Positions 35,237 to 49,724 are shown, counted from the first letter of the stretch. The stretch is 64,000 nucleotides of DNA from Pontederia crassipes (GCA_030549335.1 CM060188.1:45845696-45909695); one strand, 5' to 3'. Notes: generated by a model not told the origin, from the letters alone. A program made the numbers and translations.

Positions 35237-35975
35237 GACTTGCAACTTCATAAGTTCATTAGCAAACAAGTTCCATATTATAAATTATAATCCTAAAGGA
35301 ACGATGTAACTTTAAAATTAGTCCATGAGCATCAATTAAATGTCGTGATCATAAGCTGCATCATCATCATCTTAGTTCAATTCTCTTGGAGGATAAAGAA
35401 TTAAAGATTAAAAGGTGAATGAATCTATGACTAAGCAGCATGTAAAAGTCTTGCATAATGAGCTATATCGTCTAATTATGAAATGACATGGCCATACTTA
35501 TAAGTTATAAACTCAACATGTCGAAGAACTACACTTTAATATTGTTAACCTAAATGCATAGTTGCACTTGTGTATTATGATTACATTCTTTCAACTTGCG
35601 TCGATGGCTTTTCTATGCAATTTAGAACATTTAACTTTTCTTTTCTTTATCATAATTTTGAAGTTTACTTTCCTAACGTCACATGTGCTTCTAAGTTTCT
35701 TTTGCATGTTTTCATTTTTATCATATGACATTTTATTTTGTTTAATTAACTAAGAAATTGTGATATATCTGATCATATTCTAGTTGGCTCGTTGTCAGTT
35801 CCGTAGACTCTCTTCAAAGAAACACAACGTTGGCAGTGTGAGTATAGTCTTCCGCCGTGGGAGACAACACGCCGTTATCAATGTAGACTTTGTATCTTAT
35901 AATTAATACCGTCAAGACTTCTTCATCTCACACTTTATTGATGTATATCACCCTCCAAAAAAATACGCTTTATTA
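35237..35975. other. AT-rich intergenic sequence
   Basis: Nothing supported beyond resemblance to the old AT-rich dispersed repeat noted at 18590-18900. Confidence 0.4.
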
Positions 35976-35984
35976 ATTTATGAA

Positions 35985-36765
35985 GGGTTATTTTCATAAA
36001 TCACCTCTAAACTATCATGATTTTTCATATCTAATCATAAATTATGAACTTATTTTTTTAATCTCTAAACTATCGCGATTTTTCTAATTTGATTCTTCCG
36101 TCAACTTCCATTTATGAAGTCAAAATTACCCCATTCTCTCATCTTTTTTAATATTTAAAATTAAAAAAAGGAAAACACAAGGGGTGTGGGGGAGTGGATA
36201 CATGGAAGCCGTGGAGGGAAACGGAGAAGCTGACGAGGGCCTCTGCGACGGAGCCGGCGATGCGCTAAGCCCCCAGCCAAATGGACTTGTTACCGTCGGC
36301 GGAGACGACGAGGACCACCCCCCCCCCCCCCCCCCACCACACACACACACCACTCACCGGTGACTCGCGACGAAAGGAGATGATGACGAGAGAAAGAGGA
36401 GGATGGCGGATTGCGGCGAAAGGGGGTGTTGTGTGTGGAGAGCATTTTTTTCGCTCCTCCCCACCCCCCCCCCCCCCTCGCTCCGCGTCGTGGCAGAGCG
36501 AAGAGCATCGCCCTCACCCCTCCTCCCAGTCGTCCGATGGCAGGGAGCATTTTTTTCTTTTTATTTTAAATTTATAAATATTAGAAAAGATGAGAGAAGA
36601 GGTAATTTTAACTTTTCATAAATAAAAAAATGATGTTAATAGAAAAGTTGACGGAAGAATTAAATTAAAAAAAATACGATAGTTTAGGAATAAAAAAATA
36701 AATTCATAGTTTGATATTAGATGTGAAAAATCTTGATAGTTTATAGGTGTCTTATGAAAATAATC
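35985..36765. mobile_element. Mutator-like element with perfect 9-bp TSD (family W, copy 1)
   Basis: Inverted ends of ~150 bp: GGGTTATTTTCATAA..CTAAACTATC..CTTCCGTCAACTT on the left, GATTATTTTCATAA..TAAACTATC..CTTCCGTCAACTT on the right (reverse complement). Target duplication ATTTATGAA is perfect (35976-35984, 36766-36774). Nine base pairs is the Mutator-superfamily signature. The GC-rich core (36170-36560) has a coding-like frame from 36208 (MEAVEGNGEADEGLCDGAGD..) that I cannot assign, and two poly-C/G runs. Confidence 0.8.
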
Positions 36766-36774
36766 ATTTATGAA

Positions 36775-37902
36775 AACAACAATAAATAACACGTCAATAT
36801 TAAACACCTATTTAACAAGAGAGCATGCACATTCTAGATCAAGATCTTATCAGTTATCACCTCATCAAGATTTCATACTCAGAATTGTAGACTTTTTATG
36901 ATCGTAAAGGATGCTGCTTTATCAACATCTTAAGATACATAACATAAATAGAAACATGGAAAAATAATATTGAAACACCATGGCACAATCAAACTTCTTG
37001 ACAACTGTAACAACCTCTAGATCCAACACGGTGTCAATTGGGAAACTTTAGATGCTATCCTCTTTCGCCATAAACGTCACAAAAATGTCATTTATACACA
37101 ATAGCAAAAGACTTCAAAATAAATAAATAAAAAACATCTGAATGAAAAGAAAATAACCAACTTTAATATAATATCACAATAACCTATTGAATGTGACAAG
37201 TATTAATAATATTCAGAAAATTTTAAAGAGAGACTCCATCTAGCTATAACTCGTGAACATTTTTATCTCTAACATGTGCACTCTTGTTGTCATAAATCTA
37301 ACCCCTCATCCTTACTGTTTACACGGATCTAGAGTACATGTGAGAATATTTCAATTAGAATATGTAAAGTATAATCTATATCGTAACCTAAAATGAATTA
37401 CTACATGTTATGTATTGTTTATCACAAATATCAAACATAGAAATACATATCATGCATTACTTCATAATCCTTACATGTCATACAAAGGAACATGCATTTG
37501 TGGTATTTTGATAGTAAGATAAACACAAGCGAAGAATGACATATCATCAATCAAGGTAACATAAACACATTGATCGTCTTACTTTCTTTTATTCTTTACA
37601 TCTTTCATTTCCTTATTATGAAAGCTTCATAAAAGCTACTTCATAACTCCTTGAAGTTATCTTATCATATACACTTTATCTTTTTTTTTTTTTGCTTTCT
37701 TTATCACATGGCATAAGGAAGTTCTCTGCTTCACATTCCTTCATTTTTATTATGTAATATCTTTCATCTTTAACTAAAGAATCAAGGAATCGTCATTATA
37801 CTGGGTAACTAGGCAAGGAAGATGCTATACTCCTATCACATCAACCGACATCCTTAGAAAAATAAAAAAAATACAATATGAAAGTCATTATTTCTCTTCT
37901 TT

Positions 37903-37936
<34 letters not shown>

Positions 37937-38426
37937 AGATATTATTTTTCTCCTTTCAAAGAAATACATATATAGGAGTTTATTTTCATCCATAATAATG
38001 AGCCCAAACATATTCTTCATTGGGTACATTGCGCAATTTTAATATATCAATCATTATCATACGATATTCAATTTTTAACCTAATTATGACTATTATGATT
38101 GTCCGTGAGTCCATGCATAAACGATTGCCTACATTTTTAAAATGTAAGTTATAAATGGAGATAAGTAAATTGCCCTTTTTTTATAAAAAAAACTAAGGAA
38201 ATACAACAATACATATCCAATGAAAATTAATATAATATGCATGTTTGAATACATAATAAGTTGAATATCTTTATCTCATATCCTATAAACTTCTAGGTTT
38301 CTCAAGTAGCATAAGAAAGTTTCTAGCTATTATACCTAATTTACATATCTTATGCCTTCATATATGCATATACAAAGTATACTTGCATGGAAAACAAGCA
38401 TATACCATTCATAACTATTCGAGAGT
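36775..38426. other. AT-rich intergenic sequence
   Basis: No gene. A (TA)n tract occurs at about 37908-37934. A tgtaacaacc string at 37015 recalls the start of Ty3/gypsy LTRs but no partner was found. Confidence 0.45.
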
Positions 38427-38431
38427 AGGAT

Positions 38432-40670
38432 TATAACAACCCAAAACAAAAAGAAGAGAGAAAACAAAACAAGAAAGAAACGGTCAGATGGGGAGATAAA
38501 ATCCCTAATAAAGTGGGAGGTGATTAGATAATGGGATTATGAAGATAAAAGGGAGAAAAATCAAATCTGATGAACTAACAGAAAAAGGATAAAATAACCA
38601 ACAACTTCTTCCACTTATTGAAAAACGATTTTCACACTTATGGAAGTTATTCAAATCGTGCGCATTCTCAAAAGAGAAGACGACATCCACCTCAAATCAG
38701 TAAGGGACGACCGAACATCCATCTCTTTGTATTCCTTTACCCCTGTCCTACATCAGCTCCTCACACGGCGACCTGATTTGTTCTACAGGAGGACAACCGA
38801 CAGAGGAGGCTGGGGCGCTAGGAGAAGAAAGAGGAACACATCAACGTTAATTTAGGTAGTCCGACAACAACAACCGCGAAACAAGGTGGGTGAATTGAAA
38901 TCACCTTGCATGTTTTGAATAGATTTGATCCATGCCCTCTTTCAAGATTAATCCACGACTAGAGCATGATGAACATGAATATCAATATGCTATTGATTGG
39001 ATTGCCCTGTTTTATCTTTAATTGTATAATTGCTTGACTAATTGCTTGTAGGATTTGATTCTGATTGTTGTTGTTCTGCCTTATTGATTGTTAGGATGTA
39101 GAAATTAGATTGTGATGATACTCTGTTGAAGTTTTAGGGATTTCACGATTGAAATCGATCGAAAAACCCCCGCCGTCACGGTCGTGCCACCCTCCTAGCA
39201 CGCCCGTGCCACCTTTGTCACGGTCGTTCCGCCCCTATGATACGCTCGTGCCATGACCGAGTTGGTGGTTGAGCCATCAAGTACAAAATCGGTTGACCGA
39301 TCCCTTTGAATTGGTCGACCGTTCTCATGATCAGGCACGGTCGTGCCACCCATCTGGCACGTCCGTGCCATCGCTCGACCAAACGCTAAGTAAAAGATCG
39401 ATCGACATTGGTCGACCGAGCACCCAAGTCGTGACAATTGTGCCACCCCTTTGGCACGCCTATGCCATGACCAAATTCTCAGTCGAGCGACTAAGCACAA
39501 AACCAGTCGACCGCCCTCATACTCCGTCATAGCTGTGCCACCTTATGGCAGCCCGTGCCATCACCTCTGCATACTCATTTCTAGCATGCTTGTGCCAGTA
39601 TAGACCCGACCGTGCCATTCCCATCGGCATGAACCTGCCACTATGTTGTCATGGTCATGCCAAGCTACAGAGCCCCTTTTAATTCATTCATCCAATCCCT
39701 TTGACTCTGATTCAAATATTGTCTGTTTGCCTTATGATCACACATGATTATGACTGATTTTAATGTCATGTCCTCACCGAGATCCATACATGATTAAGAT
39801 ATGAATCCTTTTTCTAATTTACTTTCCCACTGATACTATTGTCTCCATTGTATGAAGAACAAAGAATAACAAGATCCTAATGTGATTAATAAGTTAAGAT
39901 GAAAGATGAATAATGGGTTGTCAACCCAAGCTAAGTATCTCAAAATAAGGGTCACTCTCTTGATCATGATTTGATCATCTATTGATCCGCACAAGGCTGT
40001 ATCATTTGCTCGGCATACACTAAAAATCTAAAGGCACCTAAAGTTACCAATTTTTTTAAGCGTGATACAAGAATAAGAAGTATGTATAAGTAAAGCAAGC
40101 ATGAATATCAAGTAAAGTATTGTTATGATTCATGCCAGACTTTATAAGACTACTATTGATTCCAAGTTTGTTATGTCTCTTCACGATCTTACTGTTTATC
40201 GAGATTTATTTGTTCTTATTATTCTGATGACTCCATGCTAAATTCCTGGCCAAGATAAGTTATGTCATCTTTCTAATTTCTCTATTCAAGTTATGCATTG
40301 TATACTTATATGGTTCCCCACTAGGTTGTAAAGTTTACGGGAGGACCTCCTCCCCTGTGTTTGATTTTCACAGGGTAAAGTCAGTGTTGGTGTTGAGTTG
40401 GTGTGCCGTGACGATGCTCAAGTGACTAGAAAGCACATGAACTACATGCCCTAATAAGTTATTTATTTCTTCTGCATTTATGAACTTATGATGTAGCCAT
40501 CCAGAACTTCCGCAACTTGTATTATATTCCTTTAGTTTTATTCTTTCTTCCGCTTACGTGTCTTGGTGGTTGACTGAGACTGAGTCAACATGATGGTCAA
40601 TGTCATAGCGTTCGTAGCGTCTCCAAGTTAATTTTCGTCACGTGGTGTCGGTCAATTTGAGGGCATTACA
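38432..40670 (+). repeat. 5' LTR of the Ty3/gypsy fossil
   Basis: 2239 bp, near-collinear with 43049-45278. Contains a ~480-bp block (39180-39660) of reiterated GGCACG/CGTGCC palindromic motifs. Confidence 0.9.
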
Positions 40671-42028
40671 TTTATGGTATCAAAGCCTAAAATCATAACT
40701 CTCTTGACATCCTATTGTATGTGATAGTATGATAATAGTTCATGTGCTTTCGTCGAGCAGTCGCCACACCCTTCACCGTAAAGTACAAGTAAGGTCTTTT
40801 CTTGCTTTATGTTATTCTTTATTAATGTATTAATATATATTTTGTATGAGTGGTTGATTCTTACAATATTGGTGATTATATGAAAGGGTCATAAAGTTTA
40901 TGAAAAATTAGAAAAGAATAAGTAACAAGCATGTTGATAATTATTACCTACATGAAGAATCAGTCCTACATATATTTAAAGAATAAAAATATAAGAAATG
41001 ATTTTGTTTCTTATAATTTATGTTTTTCACCTCTTTCATTATCATCCTATTCACGGACTTCTTCTGCTGACTACAACAATATGAAGTAGAAGATGAGTTA
41101 GCATATGATGTAGATGTACTAGAGAAAGGATGGAATTATAAGAGTAAATAAAATGATTTGCCCCCGTACAACAAGTAGGTGTGAGATAGTCCCAGATAGT
41201 TGAAGTGAATTTATATGAAATCAAGCATGCCTAAGTTATGATTTACTGTTATAACTTATGTGGTTACATTGGGTTGCCAAGATAGGGGTTTAATCAATTA
41301 TCGTATATGTTTATATTGATAAGTATGGAACCATAATGCTCGTTGCGCCTTAGACTTTATATGACCCTTATATTATATTAATAAATGTCATAAGCAAATC
41401 CAAACTAGTTATACGAATTCTCAGTCGGATTACCTTATGTGGAAAAATAAGAATAAAAAAAATATTAATTATGCACAAATTATGTAATATTGTCAAGAAC
41501 GATCCATCCTCAAATGATTTATAAGACTTTTGATTGATTCCAAATATAATTATCTCATTAAACAATTACCTATAGTTTGTACTTTGCTCGATTACTCATG
41601 ATATATGATCTAAGTCGAAGGTCAAGTGATCACACCCCCACATGACGATCATCGCATGATACCACCAAGATATCGACATTGAATGATGCTAATTGTTCAT
41701 TTTAATTGAATAAAAAATAAATTACGAATCCTGAATCCTTAAGGATGTCAAATGTATGTCAGATTAATAGCTATGGATGTAATAGTTATATTGTAATTTA
41801 ATTCACATATGCATTAATCCTTAAAGCTTACGAAGTTGTGAAATAATGATAAACTTTTCTTCAAATTTCAACGTTAAACAATTAAGAAATGTAAAGATTT
41901 CATAAGAAGGGATGAAAGGATAAAAAAAGCTTAATTAATGGTAAGTATAAGGGCCCAAAATGACAACAAAGAGCAACTAATCATATCTATAATACAATTA
42001 TCGTAGGCTGACGTTAGAGTGAAAAAAA

Positions 42029-42029
42029 T

Positions 42030-42118
<89 letters not shown>
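42029..42118. repeat. (AAC)n(AAT)n compound microsatellite
   Basis: About 13 AAC units then about 17 AAT units inside the LTR element. Confidence 0.95.
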
Positions 42119-42120
<2 letters not shown>

Positions 42121-43048
42121 AGAAATGACAGTAAGTGCATGAGATGGTGAAAATTTTTAATGGAACAATTTTTAATAATATAGGTGCTTGTTCATTAAGT
42201 TCAAATATACTCATAATAAGTATATTCACTAACACTCATTTTAAGGAGGTTATTGACCCAAATAGTTATGTATTATATACTAAAAATTTGGTAGATCGGA
42301 GAACTATCCAGACTTTGGGAGACATGCAGAGAGCATGTACACTTGATTGACATGATAACTAGAACAATAATTTACCTGTGATCGAATTTACTTATGATAA
42401 CAGCCACCATTCAAATAATTTAGGGCATCGTTCGATTATATTGGCAACCTTGTTTTTTTTCACCCATTCAATTGAGTGAAATAGGCAAAGAGAAAACCAT
42501 AAATGAAGAGAATATTTTAAGATAGTTGAATTAGTTAAGAAAAGGTTAAAAATAAAAGAGCTACGCAAACGAATGTATACGAGAGCATATCGTTAATGCT
42601 AATGATCAGATGCTATTGAAAGTTTCCTATATGAAAGAAGTAAAGTAGATAAGTAAGCAAGGAACAATTGGTCCTCACTATGATGGACCATTTAAATATT
42701 AAAGTTAGTCAGCAAGGTTGCATGTAGGTTGATACTATCCCCCTTCTTGTGGAGGAGGGCATTACGTATTTCATGTGTTCCTACTCAATAAGTACTAACA
42801 TCATTCGGATTAAGGGGCCTAAACTAGCCCCATACCTCACCTTTGTCAAGTGTCCAACTTATATTATGGAACACAAGGAACAATGTCGAAAGAATAAACA
42901 TGTACTCATGTTCCAAGTAGCCTCGCGTTCCACCACAACAAAGAGGTATGGAAGCTCGAGTTGGGAATGCAGCAAAATTTCCCGTATTTTTTCAATAAGT
43001 CCACCTCATGCAAAATTTGAGAACGAAATTTTTTTTTTGAGGTTATAA

Positions 43049-45278
43049 TGTAACGACCCAAAAAAAAAGAAGAGAGAAAATGAAACAAGAACGATCAGAT
43101 GGGGAGATAAAATCCCTAATAAAGTGGGAGGTGATTAGATAATGGGATTATGGAGATAAAAGGGAGAAAAATCAGATCTGATGAACTAACAAAAAAAGGA
43201 TAAAATAACTGAAAAATGATTTTAACACCTCTAGAAGTTATTCAAATCATGCACATCCTCAAAAGAGAAGACGACATCCACCTCAAATCAGTAAGGGACG
43301 ACCGAACGTCCATCTCTTCGTATTCCTTTACCCCTATCCTACATCAGCTCCTCACACGACGATGTGATCTGTTCTACAGGAGGGCAACCGACAGAGAAGG
43401 CCGGGGCGCTAGGAGAAGAAAGAGGAACACATCGACATTAATTTAGATAGTCCGACAACAACAACCGCGAAACAAAGTGGGTGAATTAAAATCACCTTGC
43501 ATGTTTTGAATAGATTTGATCCATCCCCTCTTTCAAGATTAATCGACGACTAGAGCATGATGAATTTGAATATCGATACGCTATTGATCGGATTACCCTG
43601 TTTTATCTTTGATTGTATAATTGCTTGACTAATTGCTTGTAGGATTTGATTTTGATTATTGTTGTTCTGCCTATTGTTATGATGTAGAAATTAGATTGTG
43701 ATGATACTCTATTGAAGTTTTAGGGATTTCATGACTGAAATCGATCGAAAAACCCCTGTCGTCACTACCGTGCCACCCTCTTGGCACGCCCCTGCCGCCT
43801 CTGTCACGGCCGTTCCGCTCCTATGGTACGCTCGTGCCATGACCGAGTTGGCGGTTCAGCCATTAAGTACAAAACTTGTCAACCGACCCCTTTGAATCGG
43901 TTGACCGCCCTCATGATTAGGCACGGCCGTGCCACCCATTTGGAATGTCCATAACATCGCTCGACCAAACGCTAAGTAAAAGATCGATCGGAACCGGTCG
44001 ATCGAGCTCCCAAGCCATCACTGTCGTGCCACCCCTTTGGCACGCCCGTGCCATGACCAAATTCTCAGCCGAGCAGCTAAGCACAGAATCGGTCGACCGA
44101 CCCATTTGAACCAGTCGACCGCCCTCATACTCCATCACGACCGTGCCACCTTATGGCATGCCCGTGCCATCACCTCTGCGTACTCATTTCCAGCACGCCT
44201 GTGCCAGTATAGACCTGACCATGTCGTTCCCATCGGCACGGCCATGCCACTATATTGTCACGATCGTGCCAAGTTACAGAGCCCCTTTTTAATTCATTCA
44301 TCCATTTCCTTTGACTCTGATTCGAATATTATCTATTTGATTATGATCAAACATAATTATGACAGATTTTAATGCCATGTCCTCACTGAGATTCATACAT
44401 GATTAAGATATGAATTCTTTTTCTAATTTACTTTTCCACTGATCCTATTGCCTCCATTGTATGAAGAAGAAAGAAAAACAAGATCCTAAAGTGATTAATA
44501 AGTTAAGATAGAAGATGAATAATGTGTTGCTAGCCCAAGTCAAGTGCCTCGAGATAAGGGTCGCTCCTTTGGTCATGATTTTATTACTCATTGACCCGCA
44601 CAAGGCTGTATCATTTGCTCGACATACCCCAAGAATCTAAAGGCACCTAAAGTCACCAAGTTTTCTAAGCATGATACAAGAACAAGAAGTATGTACAAGT
44701 AAAGCAAGTATGAATGCCAAGTCAAGTATTGTTATGATTTATGCCATGCTTAATAAGACTACTATTGATTCCAAATTTATTATATCTCATCATGATCTTA
44801 CTACTTATCGAGATTTATTGGTTCTTATTATTCTAATGACTCCATGCTGAATTCCTGACCAAGATAAGTTATGTCATCTTTCTGATTTCTCTATTTAAGT
44901 TATGCATTGTATACTTATATGATTTCCCATTAAGATGTAAAGCTTACAGGACAATCTCCTCCCTTGTGTTTGATTTCCACATGCTCAGGTCAGTGTTGGT
45001 GTTGAGTTGGTGTGCCGCGACGATGCTCAAGTGATTAGAAAGCACATGAAGTACATGGCCTAATAAGTTATTTATTTCTTCTGCATTTATGAACTTATGA
45101 TGTAGCCATCCAGAACTTCCGCAACTTATATTATATTCCTTTAGTTTTATTCTTTCTTCCGCTGGCGTGGCTCATTTTTTGACCGAGACTGAGTCAACAA
45201 GATGGTCAATGTCATAGCGTTCGTAGCATCTCCGGTTGGTCTTCGCCATATGACGTGGATCGATTTGGGGGCGTTACA
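43049..45278 (+). repeat. 3' LTR of the Ty3/gypsy fossil
   Basis: 2230 bp, begins TGTAACGACCC and ends GGGCGTTACA; carries the same reiterated GGCACG/CGTGCC block (43770-44270). Confidence 0.9.
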
Positions 45279-45283
45279 AGGAT

Positions 45284-46035
45284 TGAAAGGTCTTTACATT
45301 AAGAGTGAAGGATCACAAGATCCTTTCTCCTTACATACCTTCAATGTTTTGTATCTTCTTTCCTTTTCTTCCCTCCTACTTATCATTTCTCTTCTTTCTC
45401 CATCCACAACACCTTCCTTACTTAGCGACTCCTTTGCATGTGTTGCATCAATGGATGACTTAACCTTGAGTTTTAAGCTTTCGGAGCATTGGAAGAAAAT
45501 GAAGAAGATCTAGAGGGAAATGAGAGAGGGTCTACATATGGCAGGTGGGGTGCCATAGGCACGACAGTCTTTGTTCTGACAATTTGATTTTGGGATAATA
45601 TTCTTATATTAGAATATATTACTCGGGGTAATATTCTCATAATATTAATTCATATGAACAAATTTGATTTTATGAAGAGCAATAATATATTTTCAACTTT
45701 TTCTTTGTTTTGACAATTAATGACATGAGGTCCAAATGTCTAAAAAAAGAAGATTTTATTTCTCTGTGTTGTTCCCAAACCTAATGATGTTGTTTGCTAC
45801 GGGGATAAATTGGGGACAAAAATCGTGTTCTCAACATTTTACCCAAACAATATTTTTTTCTAATGTGGGCCCACTTGCAATAATTACAAGAACAATGCAA
45901 TTCTAGATCATTTGCTTTCATGATAGAGGTGGGGATAATCTTGCTCCAAGTAGAACAAGATGTGGCAGCAGTCTTCGAGTTAAGAAAAAAAAATGTTCTA
46001 GAGTATCTCTTTTGCATCCATAAAACTCCAACGAA
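45284..46035. other. Intergenic, nothing recognised
   Basis: AT-rich; no gene or element supported. Confidence 0.4.
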
Positions 46036-46528
46036 TAGGGCGTGTTCACCGGATCGGGTCAACCCGATAAATCCATCAACCCCACCAGACTCGACCCGAT
46101 CATATCCTACCTTTCGGATCGGGTACATGTTATAAAATTTTAACATGAGCCAACCTGACTCAACACAATGACTTGACCTTTTTTTATTTAAATTAATTTA
46201 TTTTATTTAGTTTAGAGATTTTACGTGATATAAAAATATGAAAATAAAGCCTTTAAAATATAGAGAACGTATTAAACAAATAAAATGCTATTTATATGGT
46301 TTAAAATAAGATATTAAATATATTTTATATTAAAATATTTAAAAGAAAAAAGAAGAAAAGAAAAAATTGTCAGGTTGGATCAAATTATATGGTTAGGTCA
46401 ACATTTAAAATATTAAATATATTTTTATATTAAAAACATTTCTACGGTTCCCTACTCAAAAGTAACTCAACACGATCCGATCAAAATCGATGTCGGGTCA
46501 GGTTTAATTCAACCTTTGAACATCCTTA
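46036..46528. mobile_element. hAT-like repeat, GGGTC-rich ends (copy 1)
   Basis: Left end TAGGGCGTGTTCACCGGATC, right end (reverse complement) TAAGGATGTTCAAAGG. cgggtc/gacccg motifs lie near both ends, with an AT-rich core. TSD not convincing (5 of 8). Confidence 0.5.
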
Positions 46529-47055
46529 CAAAAGAGGCATCGGATTTTTGGGCACTAGAAGAAAGTGAGAGTGAGGGACTAGAGGAAAGAAACACAGGGT
46601 CATATGATGGTGGCGAAAAGAAATCATAGACATGGTGAGAGAAAGAATTAATACGAGAATAACAAGTGTCATGCATGTTCTAGGAAAGAGCTAAATAATA
46701 TCCATGCCCCTAAAAGGTGTCATTCTTGCTCTGGCAAGTGGAAGGCCTCTAAAGGTGTAATTCTAGGTTTCCCAAAAGTGCCATGCATGCATTTAAGAGG
46801 TATCCTAAGTGAATCTGTGGTTCATTCATGAAGTTTTAATGATAACAATCAAAATTGTAGACAATGATATTAACAAATTATAAGTTGTCACATTTTAACT
46901 GGCGAGTACCTAAATAAATAGAAACATAGCATAAAACAAATTCAGGCAACAAAAGGTTCGAATGACTAATGCCAAGGAATTAAATAAACCATTTATAATA
47001 ATGGTTAACTTGGGTAACAAACCAAGAATAGCCACAACAATCGGACAACCAACCA
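46529..47055. other. Intergenic, nothing recognised
   Basis: No gene or repeat supported. Confidence 0.4.
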
Positions 47056-47063
47056 TGAGAATG

Positions 47064-47523
47064 TAGGGGTGAGCAAAACCGGGTCCGGGATCGGGTTTCG
47101 GCCGACCCGGTCCCGACCCGGTTTGCTCCGAATTTTTGAAAATGCAGACCCAGTCCCGGTCGGGTCCGGGATCGGGTCGTCCCGATCAAATCGGGACAAA
47201 AATTGAGAATTCTCGGTTATCCCGATTTGATCATAAAAATATAAAATAATAAATAAAATAGTAAATAATTAATATTATTATATAAATATGATAACTATTA
47301 ATTAAATTATATATATGATAATATAAAATAATATATATTTAAGATATATACCAAATAAAATATTAATTTTTATTTAAAATCAGCATAAATATACTATTTA
47401 AAAATATTTTAATATTAATATTATATATTTAATTGGGTCGGGACCAGGTCCGGGTTTTAATAATCCGGACCCGGTCCCGACCAAGGTCGGGCGACCGGGT
47501 CGTCCCGGCCCGTGCTCACCCTA
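47064..47523. mobile_element. hAT-like repeat with 8-bp TSD (copy 2)
   Basis: Termini TAGGGGTGAGCA and TGCTCACCCTA are inverted repeats. Flanks tgagaatg (47056-47063) and tgtgaatg (47524-47531) agree at 7 of 8, the hAT target size. GC-rich ends (gggtccgggatcgggt) and AT-rich core; no coding capacity. Confidence 0.7.
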
Positions 47524-47599
47524 TGTGAATGCAAATTTAGGCTGGATGAGTCATTATGATTAAAATCAACAATGGGCCAAGAACAACCAACGTGAGATT

Positions 47600-48850
47600 T
47601 TGGTTGTCCTGTAGAAAGTTCAAATGAACCTTTTTCTAGATCACATCACGTTCAGTGAAAAGTTTGAGAAGGAAAAATCATTCTAGAGCACTTTAGGATC
47701 AATTTGTAAACCTAAAGTCTCTGTTCTTGAGTAATTTAAAATTGTGAAATATAATGGTTTGATAACTCTAGGACAAGCGTGCCTTATTTGTTGAGCAAAA
47801 ACAAGTGGTGTGGGTGTAAAAGGTTCTCCATTTTCGAAAAGAAGAGAGCTAATGAATCCTCAATGTTTTCAAGACATGAGATACTAGAGTAAGAACAGAA
47901 GTTGAGGCGAATTTCATTCACATTCTATCATCTTGTCTTACTTCTTTAAGTTTACCTTTAATCAGATATAAGTGAATTTGGCTTTAGATCTTGTAATTAC
48001 GCTTAAAGTTTTTAACGCACTTATTCACTCTTCTCGGGTAAGGTTGCTCTTTTTTTCAAAGGACCTATAAATCTTTAAAGTTATGACATCAACAAGTTTC
48101 TTAGATGAAAGTCAATTGATTTTTCATTTATCAACTTTTGGCACTTTAATTTTTTTTTTCATTGAAAATTGCGCAAGAAAGATTATATGTGTGCTCTTGA
48201 TTTTAAATTTGTTAACTTAAAAAATCAAACAAGAATATCAAATTTGGTTCTATCAATCATCCACTATGTGACTATGTCCAGTATCTCTTAAAAGATTTTA
48301 TTAAAATCAAAAATGTTTTTTTATTGTTACTTTGACGTTTATGGCATAAATCATTCTACTCCACATAAAACTTAAACAAAAGTTGAACATCTCAAATACC
48401 ACATCAAATGGAGGTTATGTATTCCCAAAATTGATAAATGTAAAGCAAAGAAAATAATGATAATGAGGATATGATTAAATTCAATATGCACAAATAATTG
48501 TCTTCTTAACTCGAAAGTATTTTTGTCTTAATAAGAAAAAAATGAACTCATTGCTGAAAATTTTCATAATATGTGAAAAGAATATGACACCTTGAATAAA
48601 GAAAATGACGTCTTCATAATTAAAGACAAAATATTGAAATAGAAAATTGATTCTTTATCTTTATTTGTGAATCTAATTAGCTTTCTTTTTTTAACTGAGA
48701 ACTTAAAGTTGACTATTTTATTAAAAGATTCACATTGAAAAAAAGTTTAGTTGTAAAAGTATTTGAATGTTACTGTTGCTAGTTCTTTGAGATATGATGT
48801 TACTAAAATTTAGTAAGGAAACTTATTCAAAAACTCTTTTGAACGTTGCA
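47600..48850 (+). mobile_element. Decayed Ty1/copia-like LTR relic
   Basis: The stretch 47760-47960 (gagcaaaaacaagtggtgtg.., agtgaatcctc-like, tctcaagacatgag-like) parallels the LTR relic at 50585-51835 in content and order. Following text is coding-poor and heavily decayed. Boundaries are not defined. Confidence 0.35.
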
Positions 48851-49724
48851 TTTTCATGTTCATTCTAAAAAATCCAAACATGTTCATATTTAAAATAGAA
48901 AGGGAAAAAATAATAAGAAAGAAAGGAGAGAAGGAAAAAATATACAAATAATAATCCAATTGTCTAAGTGCACAAAAGTTATTTGCCTTCCAAATTTTGA
49001 GTTCTTTTATGGCTTCAACGTCATTTTATAGCACTTGAAATTATGTATGAGCATTGTGAATTTCCCTAAGGTCCCGTATGTTTGCGGAATCGGGCGAGAA
49101 TCACACTCTTCTTTCGCCTGTCAAATATCGTTCCGGAACTAGATTATGGGGCGAGAACAAATGTGATGAAACCGGAAGCCACACCATCTTTTTTTGTCTT
49201 TTGATTTTGACATGACGTCTTCTTTTTTTTTCAAAATTCATTTTTTTCTTTTCTCTCACACATATTTTTTATAAGATAAATTATTTAATAAATATAAAAT
49301 AATTTTAATAAGAAATTAATATAATATTATTTATTACTTATTATTTCATTAAAAAATTAAATACTTCATTAAATATAATTAATTAAAAAACATTTTTTAT
49401 ATATAAATAATAAATTTTTAACATTTTTTCCAATAAAAATTTTATATTTTATAATTTTATTTTAATTAATAATAAAATTATACTTCATAATTATAATAAT
49501 TATTTTTACTTCAAAACTCACCAAAAATTCATCCATCACATCAGCCACCTTATTCATCATCATCAAATTTCACTCCAATCAAATACAATCTAAATTAATA
49601 TATCAATTCAATTATACACTGAGAATTTAGGAGGAATCGCGATTCCCTTTCCAAACGACCCTTAAGTCTTTTAGGTTTCAAAACATCATTTCTACTTTTC
49701 AAAAAAGATTCAAACGTTCATCAA
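48851..49724. other. AT-rich intergenic sequence
   Basis: No gene supported. Confidence 0.4.

Larger units (their letters stand above)
38432..45278 (+). mobile_element. Ty3/gypsy LTR element fossil, Tekay/Del-like, non-autonomous
   Basis: Two long LTRs (38432-40670 and 43049-45278) enclose 2378 bp. A perfect 5-bp duplication aggat flanks the whole (38427-38431, 45279-45283). Right after the 5' LTR is TGGTATCAAAGCC (40675-40687), the initiator tRNA-Met primer site. Before the 3' LTR the gaacgaaatttt..gaggttataatg text is typical of the chromovirus Tekay/Del group, which also has LTRs of this size. The interior keeps only weak integrase-like stretches (42240-43000) in several frames and lacks recognisable gag, protease and most of pol. 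It is broken many times and could not move alone. LTR divergence by eye is about 7%, suggesting a few million years. Confidence 0.9.

Noticed and set aside
45202-45513. 103-residue frame at the end of the 3' LTR
   Set aside because: Crosses the LTR boundary at 45278, so it is not a conserved gene.
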